From: Taeniopygia guttata
Lineage: Eukaryota > Chordata > Aves > Passeriformes > Estrildidae
Assembly: GCF_048771995.1 (NCBI RefSeq)
Contig: NC_133050.1
Coordinates: 2,926,501-2,990,500 of the forward strand
DNA length: 64,000 nt
Direction: 5' to 3'
This document shows positions 50,775-64,000 of the stretch, one piece after another. Each line of letters begins with the position of its first letter. The first letter of the stretch is position 1. The notes beneath the pieces were generated by a model. The model was not told the DNA's origin. It saw only the letters and a list, made by a program, of their open reading frames with translations, and made no database searches. A program made the position numbers and the translations under genes.

Positions 50775-50949
50775 GTGCTTTAACTCCCTCCCTGGTTTGG
50801 AAGTTAAATTGGTGACAGGTCACACCTCTCCCAAGTCACCCTTTTCCCTTAAATCACTGATTCATAGTTCTGTACAGTATCCCCACAGAACTGCCAACCT
50901 CAGAGGGGAGGGGAACCGAGTAGTTTTATTTTGAGGATAGATTTGCTTT

Positions 50950-51275
50950 TTTATGCAGAATGGTTTGAGTTGGAGAGACCTTAAAAGTTCTTCCAGCCCC
51001 ACCCTCTGCAATGGGCAAGGACACATTTCACCTGTCCCAGGCTGCTCCAAGGCTTGTCCAGCCTGGCCTTGGCCACTTTTAGGGATCCAGGGGTAGCCAC
51101 AGCTTCTCTGGGCACCCTGTGCCAGAGCCCTACCACTCTCTCAGCCAAGAATTCTTTCCCAGTATCCTATCTAAACCTGTTCTCTTTCAGTTTGATGCCA
51201 TTCTCCCTTGTCCTGTCCCTACATATCTTTGTAAAAAGTTCTCTCCATCTTTCTGGTAGGCACCCTTCAAACAGC
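50950..51275 (-). mobile_element. CR1 LINE 3' fragment in intron 13
   Basis: Reverse-oriented CR1: GAATGGTTTGAGTTGGAGAG, CACCTGTCCCAGGCTGCTCC and TAGCCACAGCTTCTCTGGGC. Confidence 0.92.
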
Positions 51276-51289
51276 TGTGTTGAATTTGA

Positions 51290-51541
<252 letters not shown>

Positions 51542-52401
51542 TGAAGAACCTTTACATGAGAGGGAGCAGGTTATGCAAGGAATAGGTTTGAAAAACTGAG
51601 GTGGGTGGGTTTACATTCCACCACTGGCTGGTTCAGTGAAGAAAATAAGAAAGAAGCTGAGTCCAGGGTCAGTAGATGGAAATACAGAAGAGGCTGCTTT
51701 CTTATTTTCTTGCCTCATCTGCAGAAGCCTAGCACTGACTGCAGGCTGAAGTCTTGAGTATTTCACCATAGCTTTCCCTCAATATGGAAAAAATGTTAGT
51801 GCAAATACTACAGATTTGTGTTTATAATGAATGTAATGTGATGTTGTGAAACAGAAACTGGAAAGGTTTTTGTGCACTAAATGTCAGGTTAACTGCTGTG
51901 GTGGTGAACAGCACAGGCTGTCCCAGGGATGCACATCAGTGCAGAATTTGTTAGACAGGTTTGAAGTAAAACTTGTGTAGGAGAATAACTACACACACAG
52001 AATTGTTCTGGAGAGAGCACTGGCAAGTGAAAGTACAATTTGACGTAATTTCATCCATTTTAAATACTTCTTTAAAAGTATAGCAGAATACTATCTCTCA
52101 GTGCTCATAAAAATATATTAAGGATCTCCCTTTTGCTGTAATTCTTCATGAGAGAGATGTGATTAAAATGCAGCTAAAACTTGTCTTTGGATCCGTTGCT
52201 TCCTTTGAATCTAATCCAGCTGGACAGAATCCTTGTGGCTTTTGGTGCAGCTCTGTTTTTCACTAAGTGTGCTGACAAACCACTGCATGGGAGAAATCAC
52301 AGTCTTATCCAAGTAGAGCTGTTCCATTCAGAAGGAGGCTTATTTTGCAGAGCACAACCAAACAGTGTACATAGATGATTAATTTTCAATTAATTAATTG
52401 A

Positions 52402-52629
<228 letters not shown>

Positions 52630-53790
52630 GTGAGTGCCAGAAGGGCTTGCTGTTGCCCTCCATCAGGTGCTGAGAACTGGCTCCAGACAGATTTATGGTG
52701 CCATATGCCTGTTATGTAGCTAGATGCTTTTATAATGAGCCAGTAAAGAATTTGGCTAAGTACCTTGTTTATGCATTTTGATGCAGATCTTAGAGTGAGC
52801 ATTTCACAACATTACATTAAAAGTGGTTTATGATGGTTTTTTTTCAGTATAAACCCAAGTTGTGGAAGCCTTATGTTGTGGGATGCATTGAACATCCTAA
52901 TGAGTGCAGGTTCATTTTACATGAACAGGATCAGAGCAGAAGGTTACTGAGCAGGCTGACTCCTCTGTCTGACCTGCTCCTCTTAACTGTGTTACCTTCC
53001 AGTGTAATTCTGTTTATTCTAACAAATGGCAGCCCCAGGAATTGACTGCTCTACTCTCTGTGCAGCCTTGGTGAGCATGACTGTGCTCATTTTCCACTTG
53101 GTTTTGTTCTCTGCAACATACAGAAGTGATTTCTCCTGCTTTATTCACCCTCCTCAGCCCATGAAGCTTTTAGCTTCAGTATAGTATTCTTCTGCAATTC
53201 TGCAAGGCTTAAGCATTTTGGTTGGGCTGCCAAGTTCCACTGATTTCCTCAGTGGACACTTTGCAAAGTGGAGCTGTTCCTGTCAGTGCAGATTCCAAAG
53301 GAACGGGCCTTGGTGTTGATGCGCAGGTCTGTGCAAGGCTGGCTGTCCCCAGCACATCACACCTGCGTGGCTCTGCCCAGCACCAGTGCGTGCGGGGATG
53401 GGGCAGGTGACCAGAGCTGCCTCAGCCTTCTCTGGTTTTATATCCACTTCACTTTGCTGAAGGCTAAAAAAGGAATGTAAAATAAAAGATAAGATGTTTT
53501 TAAATACACTGAAGTGACTATAAATGTTGCCTTTGGGCTGGTCTGTTCTCACTCTGCAAGAACACCTGCTGTTTCCTTTCTCAGTTACATGAGATTTGTT
53601 GTTTGAATCAAATTTGATAGTCATGAACATGAACACCGAGGAAAGAGTTCCCAGGAACAGTACTTTCATAGCGATAAAGAATTGTTCTTGAGGTGTGCTC
53701 CCTCTTTTGCATCTTCCTGTGTCTTAATAGTGCTGTAAATCCACAAGCACTGTATTTTTGCTTTTCATTCTGATATCACAGTGTAACTGA

Positions 53791-54063
<273 letters not shown>

Positions 54064-54689
54064 TGAAAAATCAGTGTTTGGAGCTCCATGTGTGAAACAT
54101 GGCAGCTGCTGCAAGAGGAGCAGTAACTGGTGCTGTGGCCACACTGTGCCCTTGGGGGCTCCTGCACAGAGCAGGCTGTGGGAGTCCTGCAGTAAATGGA
54201 CAATAGATATGTGTAGATTATCAGGCATAGGGAACTTTGCTATTCTGTTTTTCTTGCTAACGGGTGTTGCCACATGTTGTCTGCTGAGTAAGCCATATTT
54301 TGTTGTGTTAATATTCCCCGGCAAATGTAAAAGTCATCCTCCTTCCCTAAAATGAATCATTTTAAAGAGCTTCTATGTAATAACAAGAGGAGATGGAGAC
54401 TTCTGTGTATTGTTAGCCACCCCAGAGCTCACCTGCTTTTCTGTCTCCATTATGTGTCAGCTTACCTTGGTGCACTGCTGTTGCTAATGCATTTCACCAA
54501 AGCAACACCAGAATTTTGAGCTTTAACAAACAGCGCTGTTTGTCATCATTTATTTGAATTTTAAAAACAATTTCATTGAGCTGTGGTTCAATTCTGTTGT
54601 TGTTGGTTTGGGGATTTGTTTTTTTTTTTAAGGTAATTCACTGGCTAAAAAAACCCCAAACCCATGCTCCAGTAAAACCCCCTTAGAGT

Positions 54690-54835
54690 TCAGAGATTCA
54701 CAGAATGCTCTGAGTTGGAAGGGATCATAAGGATCATGGAGTCCAACTCTAAATGGCCCATACAGGACTTGAACCTACCTGGTGTAAGCAGCAGTATGCT
54801 CTGACCAGCTGAGATAATCTCAGGGCTGTTGGAGC
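54690..54835 (-). mobile_element. tRNA-Ile/CR1 composite SINE (TguSINE1-like)
   Basis: Read on the minus strand, it opens with a tRNA-Ile-like head: A-box-like CTCAGCTGGTCAGAGCATAC, B-box-like GGTTCAAGTCC and TGGGCCA. It ends with a CR1-like tail (GATCCCTTCCAACTCAGAGC, then ATTCTGTGAATC). That composite matches what I recall of TguSINE1, mobilised by CR1 and known from songbirds. It lies in intron 16. Confidence 0.75.
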
Positions 54836-54985
54836 ACAGCTGAATGCCTTGCACTTGGCTCCTTTTAACAAACGTTCCTTATGCATTGATGTTGTACAAA
54901 CCTCATGGAACTCAGCATATGTTTTCTTTAATGATTAAAAAATCCGGTTGTATCGGTTCAGTTCAAAATATTCCTTCTTTTTCAG

Positions 54986-55178
54986 GTTCCTGTTTCCAAT
55001 TACCACAATCCAGTGCTGGATTTGGCTGCCTATGACCAGCAAGGCAGGAAATGTGATAACTTCAGCTCCCTTAGTATTGTGTGGGAATCCACAAATAAGG
55101 CCATTGCTCGTATTGAGACGGAGCTGCCAATGGAGCTGACTCTGAAGGAGGAGGGCAATGGTCAGAAGAAAATGGAGG
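54986..55178 (+). CDS. NUP210: NUP210-like exon 17
   Basis: Encodes NPVLDLAAYDQQGRKCDNFS, SLSIVWESTNKAIARIETEL and PMELTLKEEGNGQKKMEG. Acceptor CTTTTTCAG, donor GTATGA. Intact. Confidence 0.95.
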
Positions 55179-55448
55179 GTATGAGTGGGCTGAAATGAGC
55201 ATTTCTTTGTTTGACGGTCCAGATTAAATCTGTTTGGCAGTGTCTCATCTTGATTAAAGAAATTACTGTAATCTGCAGTCATACTTCAGTTTAACATCAA
55301 TGTGCACTTTTTAGTGTGTGCTATTAAAGAGAGGAGAAAAAAGGAACCAAGTCCAATGTCTAGAACCTGTCTTGAGAGAGAAAGCTCTTGTCTGATGCGA
55401 ATGAGCCTAGAGGAGCTGAATATATTTCTCATCTTTGTTGCATTCTAA

Positions 55449-55555
55449 GCTTACAAACTGTGGTAGTTGACCATGCGTTTGGAACTGCTGCCATCTCTGC
55501 CACTGCCACTGGATTCCAGCAGCCCCACCTGAAGGCAGCCAGAGCCCAAATACCG
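55449..55555 (+). pseudogene. NUP210: NUP210-like exon 18 with acceptor defect
   Basis: Encodes LQTVVVDHAFGTAAISATAT then GFQQPHLKAARAQIP. To stay in phase with exon 17, the exon must begin GC-TTA at 55449, but the two bases before that are AA. The nearest AG (55448-55449) shifts the frame by one base and soon gives TAG. Loss of one G at the junction explains both. Donor ACCG/GTAACA. Confidence 0.85.
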
Positions 55556-56171
55556 GTAACAGTACCTGGGGGGATTTGCCATTTCCCTGTGGTCAATGCC
55601 CAGTGGTCTGGTGGCTTTATTTCCTCCACACACAGTACTGTACAAATCAGGCAGCTCCCTGGTGCAGTCCGGTTCATTCTGCAGAGGTTTGATACTGGTT
55701 CATGGTTTTCCTGCTTTCCTCTGCACTAGGTGCTGCTATCCAAATCAAATTTGTCCAAGTCCTTGGGAGTTTTTTAACCATCTGAACAAGGGCATTGCAG
55801 AGAAGTGTTTCAGTTGGTTTTGTTTCAGTTTAGGGTTTTTTAATGAATTGGTGACTCTCTGCTGCTTGTCCTTCATTAAAGCAGCCATGTGCTTCATGCA
55901 GCTGTCACTGGGAAAGCAAATGGATTATTGCCCCTGCAGAGCTGGGTGGGAAAGTTCTGCATGAGCAAAGCAAAAGCTGACTGATTCCTCATATGGACCA
56001 TGTGTTAGTCTGGGCTCTTGTGGGAATCCAGGGCTTCCCTCTGGCTGCCCTGGCAGGTCTGGGACTCTGGCAGGGGTCAGGAACCCCCCTATACAGAGCC
56101 CCGAGAGACACTGTCTGTGATCTCTGTCCATGGAGAGGAGTTTTCAATCTTACAGGATGAATTACAAGCTC

Positions 56172-56638
56172 TGAGTGTTTGATATGAGTAATAATTAAGT
56201 GTGACACAGGTGCAAAAGTAAAATTTTAGGTTTCTAAATTAGGGGTTCAGAGGGGACAAGATAGAGAAAATTAGGTGTGTCTTGTCCTTTTCCTCCTTCT
56301 TCATGCCCTCCATGTTTCACTGTGGTGTTGGCATTTTTCTATTGGTTTAGGCTAGGGACACGCTGTTCAACGTAGATAATAGATATTGGCACATTATTAT
56401 AAATATAGTACACGTAGTTTCTGGTATATAATGTTTGTAACATCCCACTGAGGGCAGAGCCCCACACGCTGCCCTGCAGGACAGACCTGCGGCAGGGCAG
56501 CAGAACATGTTAGAGATAAGCAAGAATAAACAACCTTGAAACCAGCACAGACGAACTATGGCTTCTTCTTTGGCAACGGGGCAGAAAGACAGAGACTTTC
56601 TACAATCTCGGAATCACCAATACCCACAGATTCCGACA
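56172..56638 (+). mobile_element. Solo LTR, TguLTR5-like, in intron 18
   Basis: Promoter-like TATATAATG near 56,423, CATCCCACTGAGGGCAGAGC, GAATAAACAACC as poly(A) signal and an R/U5-like end finishing GATTCCGACA. Flanks AGCTC and GGCTC could be a 5-bp target duplication with one change, if the LTR starts TGAGTG at 56172; the left end is uncertain. No retroviral genes remain. Family name from memory. Confidence 0.55.
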
Positions 56639-58313
56639 GGCTCTGACTGATGCTCTCTTTTTTTTTTCCTGATGCCAGCCATAAGCACAGGCTCTCATTT
56701 TACAAGTCATTAGCCACTCCCTGAAATACTTAGCTAGGGAAGAAAAACAGTAAAAGGTAATGATGATGAACAAAGAGGGCAGGTGTAAACAGCTGGCAGT
56801 TTTCTGTTTATGTCACTTTTGTAAACTGAATATAAGGGCAGGTTTCAGCCTGTGGAATAACCTGGCATGTGCAATAACTGACTCTTAAAATATTCTGCTT
56901 CCTAACTGGAATGTCTGTTTAATCTTGTTAGCAAGATTTAAGTGGATTTGAACAATATGCAGTACCTTGAAAACATACTTGAGGCAAAAAGTTAAATATG
57001 CAATGAGCGGTTACAGGATTTAACTCAAAGCAGGTAGCAGATGGGCACCAGTAATGTGAAATACTCTGTGGGCCAGGTTCTTCTCAGCTTGGCCCAGGTG
57101 TGGCATCTGCTTAGTAAATTCTTTGAGAGGTGATCTTTTTTGCCACTTGGTTCTTGACTTTTCTGTGAGGTTTCCACTCTTCTCATGTTGGGAAAGCATG
57201 GTGCAGATGTATGTCCCCTGAAAAATTTGACTATGGCTTAATGAGAATTACCGCAGAGACGCAGTTACTTTGCTGCTGAAGTTATTTGCGATATTTGGTT
57301 GTGTTTCTTTTTTTTTTTTTCTCTCTTAGAAATCGAGCTGTAATATGGATACTTGATGTTCTACAATAATTTTGTAGTTCACTGTGCTCTGCTTTGTTAA
57401 ACCAGTATTATATATTCTTTCTTATTTTTCGAAATAATTAGTAAAGAGGCTGCTCTAAACTTTGCCTTGAGTTCAGAGAACACTGGCATATTCTTAAGTT
57501 CTATTCTCTGTGTTTAAATTTCGGAGGACTCTGTAGATGTTAGTCCTGCTGCACTTTGTGGGCTCATGAATGTGTTGTTTTTTTCAAATGAGGTGACCTG
57601 GGTGCATTTTTCAAGTACATCAGCAATGGGCTGCTCTGTTCTCCTTTCAAACCTGCCCATTCTCCTTTCTTGCAGCCAAAAACACAAACAAAAACCTAGT
57701 AGATGGGATATTAAGATGTCTTGACTGTTGTTCCATGTTTAAGTGGAACACCCTATTATGTCATTAGGGAAAGATCACATCCTTTCCACATCAAGGAAAT
57801 AATTCTACTAATGAGGTGAAATGGGTACAGAGTACTGACTTCCTCTAGAAATCTTTTTCCTTTTCTGAGCTAATGTTGCTATGAGTGAGTGATTAAAGCT
57901 GCATTTAGTCCCGTATTCATGTACTTACACTTAAGGAAGAATTTCTTTTGGTGGCCTGCTAAGAAGCATGAAAAGATGAGTTAGAACTAGAACACTTTGT
58001 GCATTTTCCTTATCATTCTGTATGACTTGGGCCCGTGGCTCAGAGTTAATATCCTGTCTGTGCTTGTCAGACATCATTCACTGATTCTGCAGTGCTGGGC
58101 CCTTGTCCTCTGCCTTGGCCGGGGTGCAGAACAGAGCAGCCCTGAGGATGCCCTTCCCTGTGCTGACTGACTGAGGCCTCTGGATCTTGTGGGCATCTCA
58201 TCCCTCAGCCTGTGCTCTGAGCTTTGGTTGCCTGCTTTAAACATCCTCCCTGCACACACAGGACTCTGGCAGTGTTGTGCCTCTTTCTGTAACTGCTAAC
58301 ATTGTTCTTGCAG

Positions 58314-58418
58314 CACGAGGCTGTGCTCCCAGGGCCTGCCACCATTGAAGTGATGCTTGTGGAAGATGTGGAAGTGAGCCCCACTGGGCTCTCCATCTAC
58401 AACCACCCTGACATCCAG
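58314..58418 (+). CDS. NUP210: NUP210-like exon 19
   Basis: Encodes PATIEVMLVEDVEVSPTGLS then IYNHPDIQ. Acceptor TTCTTGCAG, donor GTGAGG. Intact. Confidence 0.95.
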
Positions 58419-58545
58419 GTGAGGAGTTACTCTGCTGCTTTCCAGCTGCAGGGAGGAAAACATCACACATTACAGGGGGTGTGTGAGGAGACAGCTTTAC
58501 TGGAAAGATACAATCTTAATTCAGGATGCTTTTCTGGTTTTGCAG

Positions 58546-58647
58546 GCAGAACTTCTCCTCCAACAAGGTTCTGGATATTTTTTCATTAATACCAGTGTGC
58601 CAAATATTGTAAGAGTGACACATGAAGAGACTCAAGGCATTGCTTTG
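58546..58647 (+). CDS. NUP210: NUP210-like exon 20
   Basis: Encodes AELLLQQGSGYFFINTSVPN then IVRVTHEETQGIAL. Acceptor GGTTTTGCAG, donor GTGAGTG. Intact. Confidence 0.95.
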
Positions 58648-61498
<2,851 letters not shown>

Positions 61499-61630
61499 TA
61501 GGAGCTGATCCAGCCTGCCCTGACTCCTGTGCTGCTGGTCCTGAGCACAGAGATCACACATGGACAAGATGCTACAACAGAGAACACCTCCCTGTGTCTC
61601 TGTTTCTCCCTCCCAAATTTATCCCTTCAG

Positions 61631-61654
61631 GTTATAAGGGTCTCAGGGTATCAG
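61631..61654 (+). other. NUP210: Candidate 24-bp micro-exon between exons 21 and 22
   Basis: Flanked by a good acceptor (TTTATCCCTTCAG) and donor (CAG/GTATCT). One frame contains IRVSGYQ, reminiscent of the YIRVVDK that NUP210 has just before VEIGK. Its length (24) does not restore phase; 3n+2 would be needed. It is either frameshifted or not the true exon. Confidence 0.35.
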
Positions 61655-62103
61655 GTATCTGTTCGTGTTCTGTGTGGCAGAAATCTCAGCTTTTGCATTT
61701 ACATAGTAATATTAATCCCTAATTTATATGGACATGCTCATTTACATTTCCTCCTGTTTAAAGTGCATGTGAGCAATTCTTTTAGGAGTAGGTTTTGCCC
61801 CAGGGCCATTTTCCATATGTCAGGCTTTAAAACTGAACAGAAGAAAGTCCAGCTCATTGCTCTTGCCAGCTTGGGTGCACCTTAAACAAAAGAAGTGTTT
61901 ATATTTCTGGATGTTTTAATTATGCCCTTGCCAGCTGAAGGACCTGAGTTCATTCATTTCATCTGACACTAACTCCAGCTGGCAGGGATTAGTGTTTAAA
62001 ATCAGTGCTAGTCTAACCTTGGGGCTCTAACTCCACTAGCCTACTACAAGTATAATACAAAATCAAGTGAAAATTTTTATGCGAATAAATAAGAGTGGTG
62101 TGA

Positions 62104-62262
<159 letters not shown>

Positions 62263-62727
62263 TAAGTTAATGGACTTTTGAAATTAATCTGTGAATAAGA
62301 ATTGGCAAAAAATGAATAAAGATATTAGGTTAAAGGCATGGTAATACACAACGGCTGAGAGTCTTTTTATTTTCTTTTTGTGAAGCCTCAATTAGCTGTT
62401 AAAAGGTAAAATATTATTTGTGAGGGAAGTTTCCTGAGCTAACAGCCTGAATGTTGCTGGCTGATGAAGGAGACTGCATTCCTCCAGTGTGATGACTGAT
62501 GAAGCTTTGTGCATCTTGGAAGCAGTGACTTGGCAGAGAGTGTCAGGTGAAGAGTGCTGTGTGAAGGCACATCTGATGTTATCAAACTCACTGTGTCTGT
62601 TGCTTGTTTCATTTTCACTTCAAGTATTTAATGTTTCAATAAAGCACAGTTTGCAAAGAGCAATCATGTGTAAAAATGTGATAATTTCCTCAACTTTGCT
62701 TCAGACTGTCACTTAGCCTTGTGGTAA

Positions 62728-62964
<237 letters not shown>

Positions 62965-63246
62965 TAAGATACAGGCATAAAGAAAGTCTGTGCTACAATG
63001 GAACAGGAATACATACATTATGGTTACAGTATAGTAATCAATTTGCCATAAAATTCATTCTGTCTGGAAGCTGACCTAATGCCAGTCAGATTTCAGTGTT
63101 GTTTAACTCAGATGAGTTAAATTTCGTCATGCTCAATTTACTGTGATTAAGCAACTAAAGAATCAGTTGTACACTTGTACTGTTTTGTGGTGTCATTTAT
63201 CTGACTGAAGGATCCTGAACACGGGTATTCATATTTCTGTTTTTAG

Positions 63247-63309
63247 GTCTTTACCCCATTTAGACTACTGCCAAGGAAAGTGACCCTAATTATTTGGGCC
63301 ATAATTCAG
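63247..63309 (+). pseudogene. NUP210: NUP210-like exon 24, donor AT instead of GT
   Basis: Encodes VFTPFRLLPRKVTLIIWAII then Q. Homology stops at ATTCAG/ATGAGG (63310), exactly where CAG/GTGAGG would be expected, so the donor G appears mutated to A. Reading on gives unrelated sequence and TGA about 17 codons later. Confidence 0.85.
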
Positions 63310-63424
63310 ATGAGGCATCGTCTTACATATTTTCTTTACTTTGTAATTTCTGTTGTAAAATGAATCTTCATAACTGAATTTTCAGCAGGAAATACTCAAC
63401 TTGACATTTATCTGCATTCACACT

Positions 63425-63610
63425 GAATGGACTGACAGGCTTGTTGGAGAGGGGCTTTGGGCAAGGGCCTGGAGTGACAGGACACCAGGAGTGGTTTCAA
63501 CCCAACGCAGGGCAGGGCCACATGGGATATTGGGCAGGAATTGTTCCCTGTGAGCGGGGGGAGGCCCTGGCACAGGATGCCCAGAGCAGCTGTGGACGGG
63601 TCTGAGATCC
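63425..63610 (+). mobile_element. CR1 LINE 3' fragment
   Basis: CR1-type wording: CAACCCAACGCAGGGCAGGG, AGGAATTGTTCCCTGTGAGC and GGATGCCCAGAGCAGCTGTG, truncated after that. Confidence 0.8.
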
Positions 63611-63619
63611 TCTGCAATT

Positions 63620-64000
63620 TCCCAGTCTCTGAGCAGATCAGGAGGTGCAGCTGTTTTCACAAGGGAGTGCTCTGGCCCAGCCCCAATAGCCTGGGCATTC
63701 TCCTGATCTTTACCTGTGAGTTTCACAAGCATTGCCTCCTGAAGATGCCACCTGTCCAATGGGGAATGTTTCCATCTGATCCAGCTGTTCCTCTTCCTTT
63801 TTCAAGTAATTGACCAAACGCCTGTGCAGAAAGAGGCACTTCCTGGAGGAGGCAGTGGGTCAGTGCCAGCCTCTGCTGCAGGAAGGAAGGCGATGCCAAG
63901 CACGGACACAGGCATGGGCACAGGAGGTGATTGCTGTGCCGGGCTCAGCCCTCGGCGGGGCTGTGTGGCAGCAGCTCTTCCCCCAGGCCCTGCCCTTGCA
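63620..64000. other. Right end, no feature recognised
   Basis: GC content rises toward the right edge. No NUP210 exon or other protein homology can be seen. Confidence 0.4.

Noticed and set aside
54700..54830. Functional tRNA-Ile gene
   Set aside because: The tRNA-like part is diverged and fused to a CR1 tail, which is the SINE structure; box sequences are degenerate.
63304..63315. U12-type AT-AC intron after exon 24
   Set aside because: The sequence ATGAGG lacks the ATATCC donor consensus of that intron class; a mutated GT donor is simpler.

Overview
The window looks like nuclear DNA of a songbird (passerine). Coding sequence is split into short exons with GT-AG junctions. CR1 LINE fragments are scattered on both strands. 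One insertion at 54.7 kb has a tRNA-Ile-like head and a CR1-like tail, as in the songbird SINE TguSINE1, and there is a TguLTR5-like solo LTR at 56.2-56.6 kb. The left edge carries a PIM1-like kinase, a family known to be expanded in zebra finch. Repeat family names come from memory and by-eye reading, not from a search.

Layout. (1) 1-2.1 kb, minus strand: the 5' part of a PIM1-like serine/threonine kinase gene running off the left edge. Four exons can be phased into one reading frame of 462 codons. The first is a long exon with an N-terminal membrane segment, so the gene may encode a membrane-anchored PIM-like kinase. (2) 3.4-4.7 kb: a CCGAG-type pentanucleotide minisatellite, a long pyrimidine-rich strand and a CpG-rich block. 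(3) 4.7-14.2 kb: no gene seen. (4) 14.18-16.00 kb and 19.00-20.82 kb: two nearly identical 1.82-kb direct repeats exactly 4,819 bp apart. Each carries on the minus strand a two-exon frame for a 74-residue, very acidic protein with repeated E-E/K-x-M-E-V-D motifs, and a downstream AATAAA. (5) 20.8-29.5 kb: AT-rich, no gene seen, one possible LTR remnant. (6) 29.5-30.25 kb: CR1 fragments. (7) 30.37-30.64 kb: a CCCAG/GCCCT repeat, G-quadruplex-prone on the minus strand, in a CpG island. (8) 30.68-63.31 kb, plus strand: 24 exons homologous to nuclear pore membrane glycoprotein 210 (NUP210/gp210), from the mature N-terminus to roughly mid-protein. The gene continues past or ends near the right edge.

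The NUP210 copy is well preserved in sequence but carries several apparent lesions. The exon 1 ATG is out of frame and no signal peptide is visible. There are in-frame TAG codons in exons 7 and 15, a frameshift in exon 13, a one-base defect at the exon 18 acceptor, and AT in place of GT after exon 24. This pattern fits a young unprocessed duplicate that is decaying. A locus-specific paralogue (for example on a sex-limited or germline-restricted chromosome), NUP210L, or an error-rich assembly are alternatives. The remaining sequence is intron, intergenic DNA and transposon debris.
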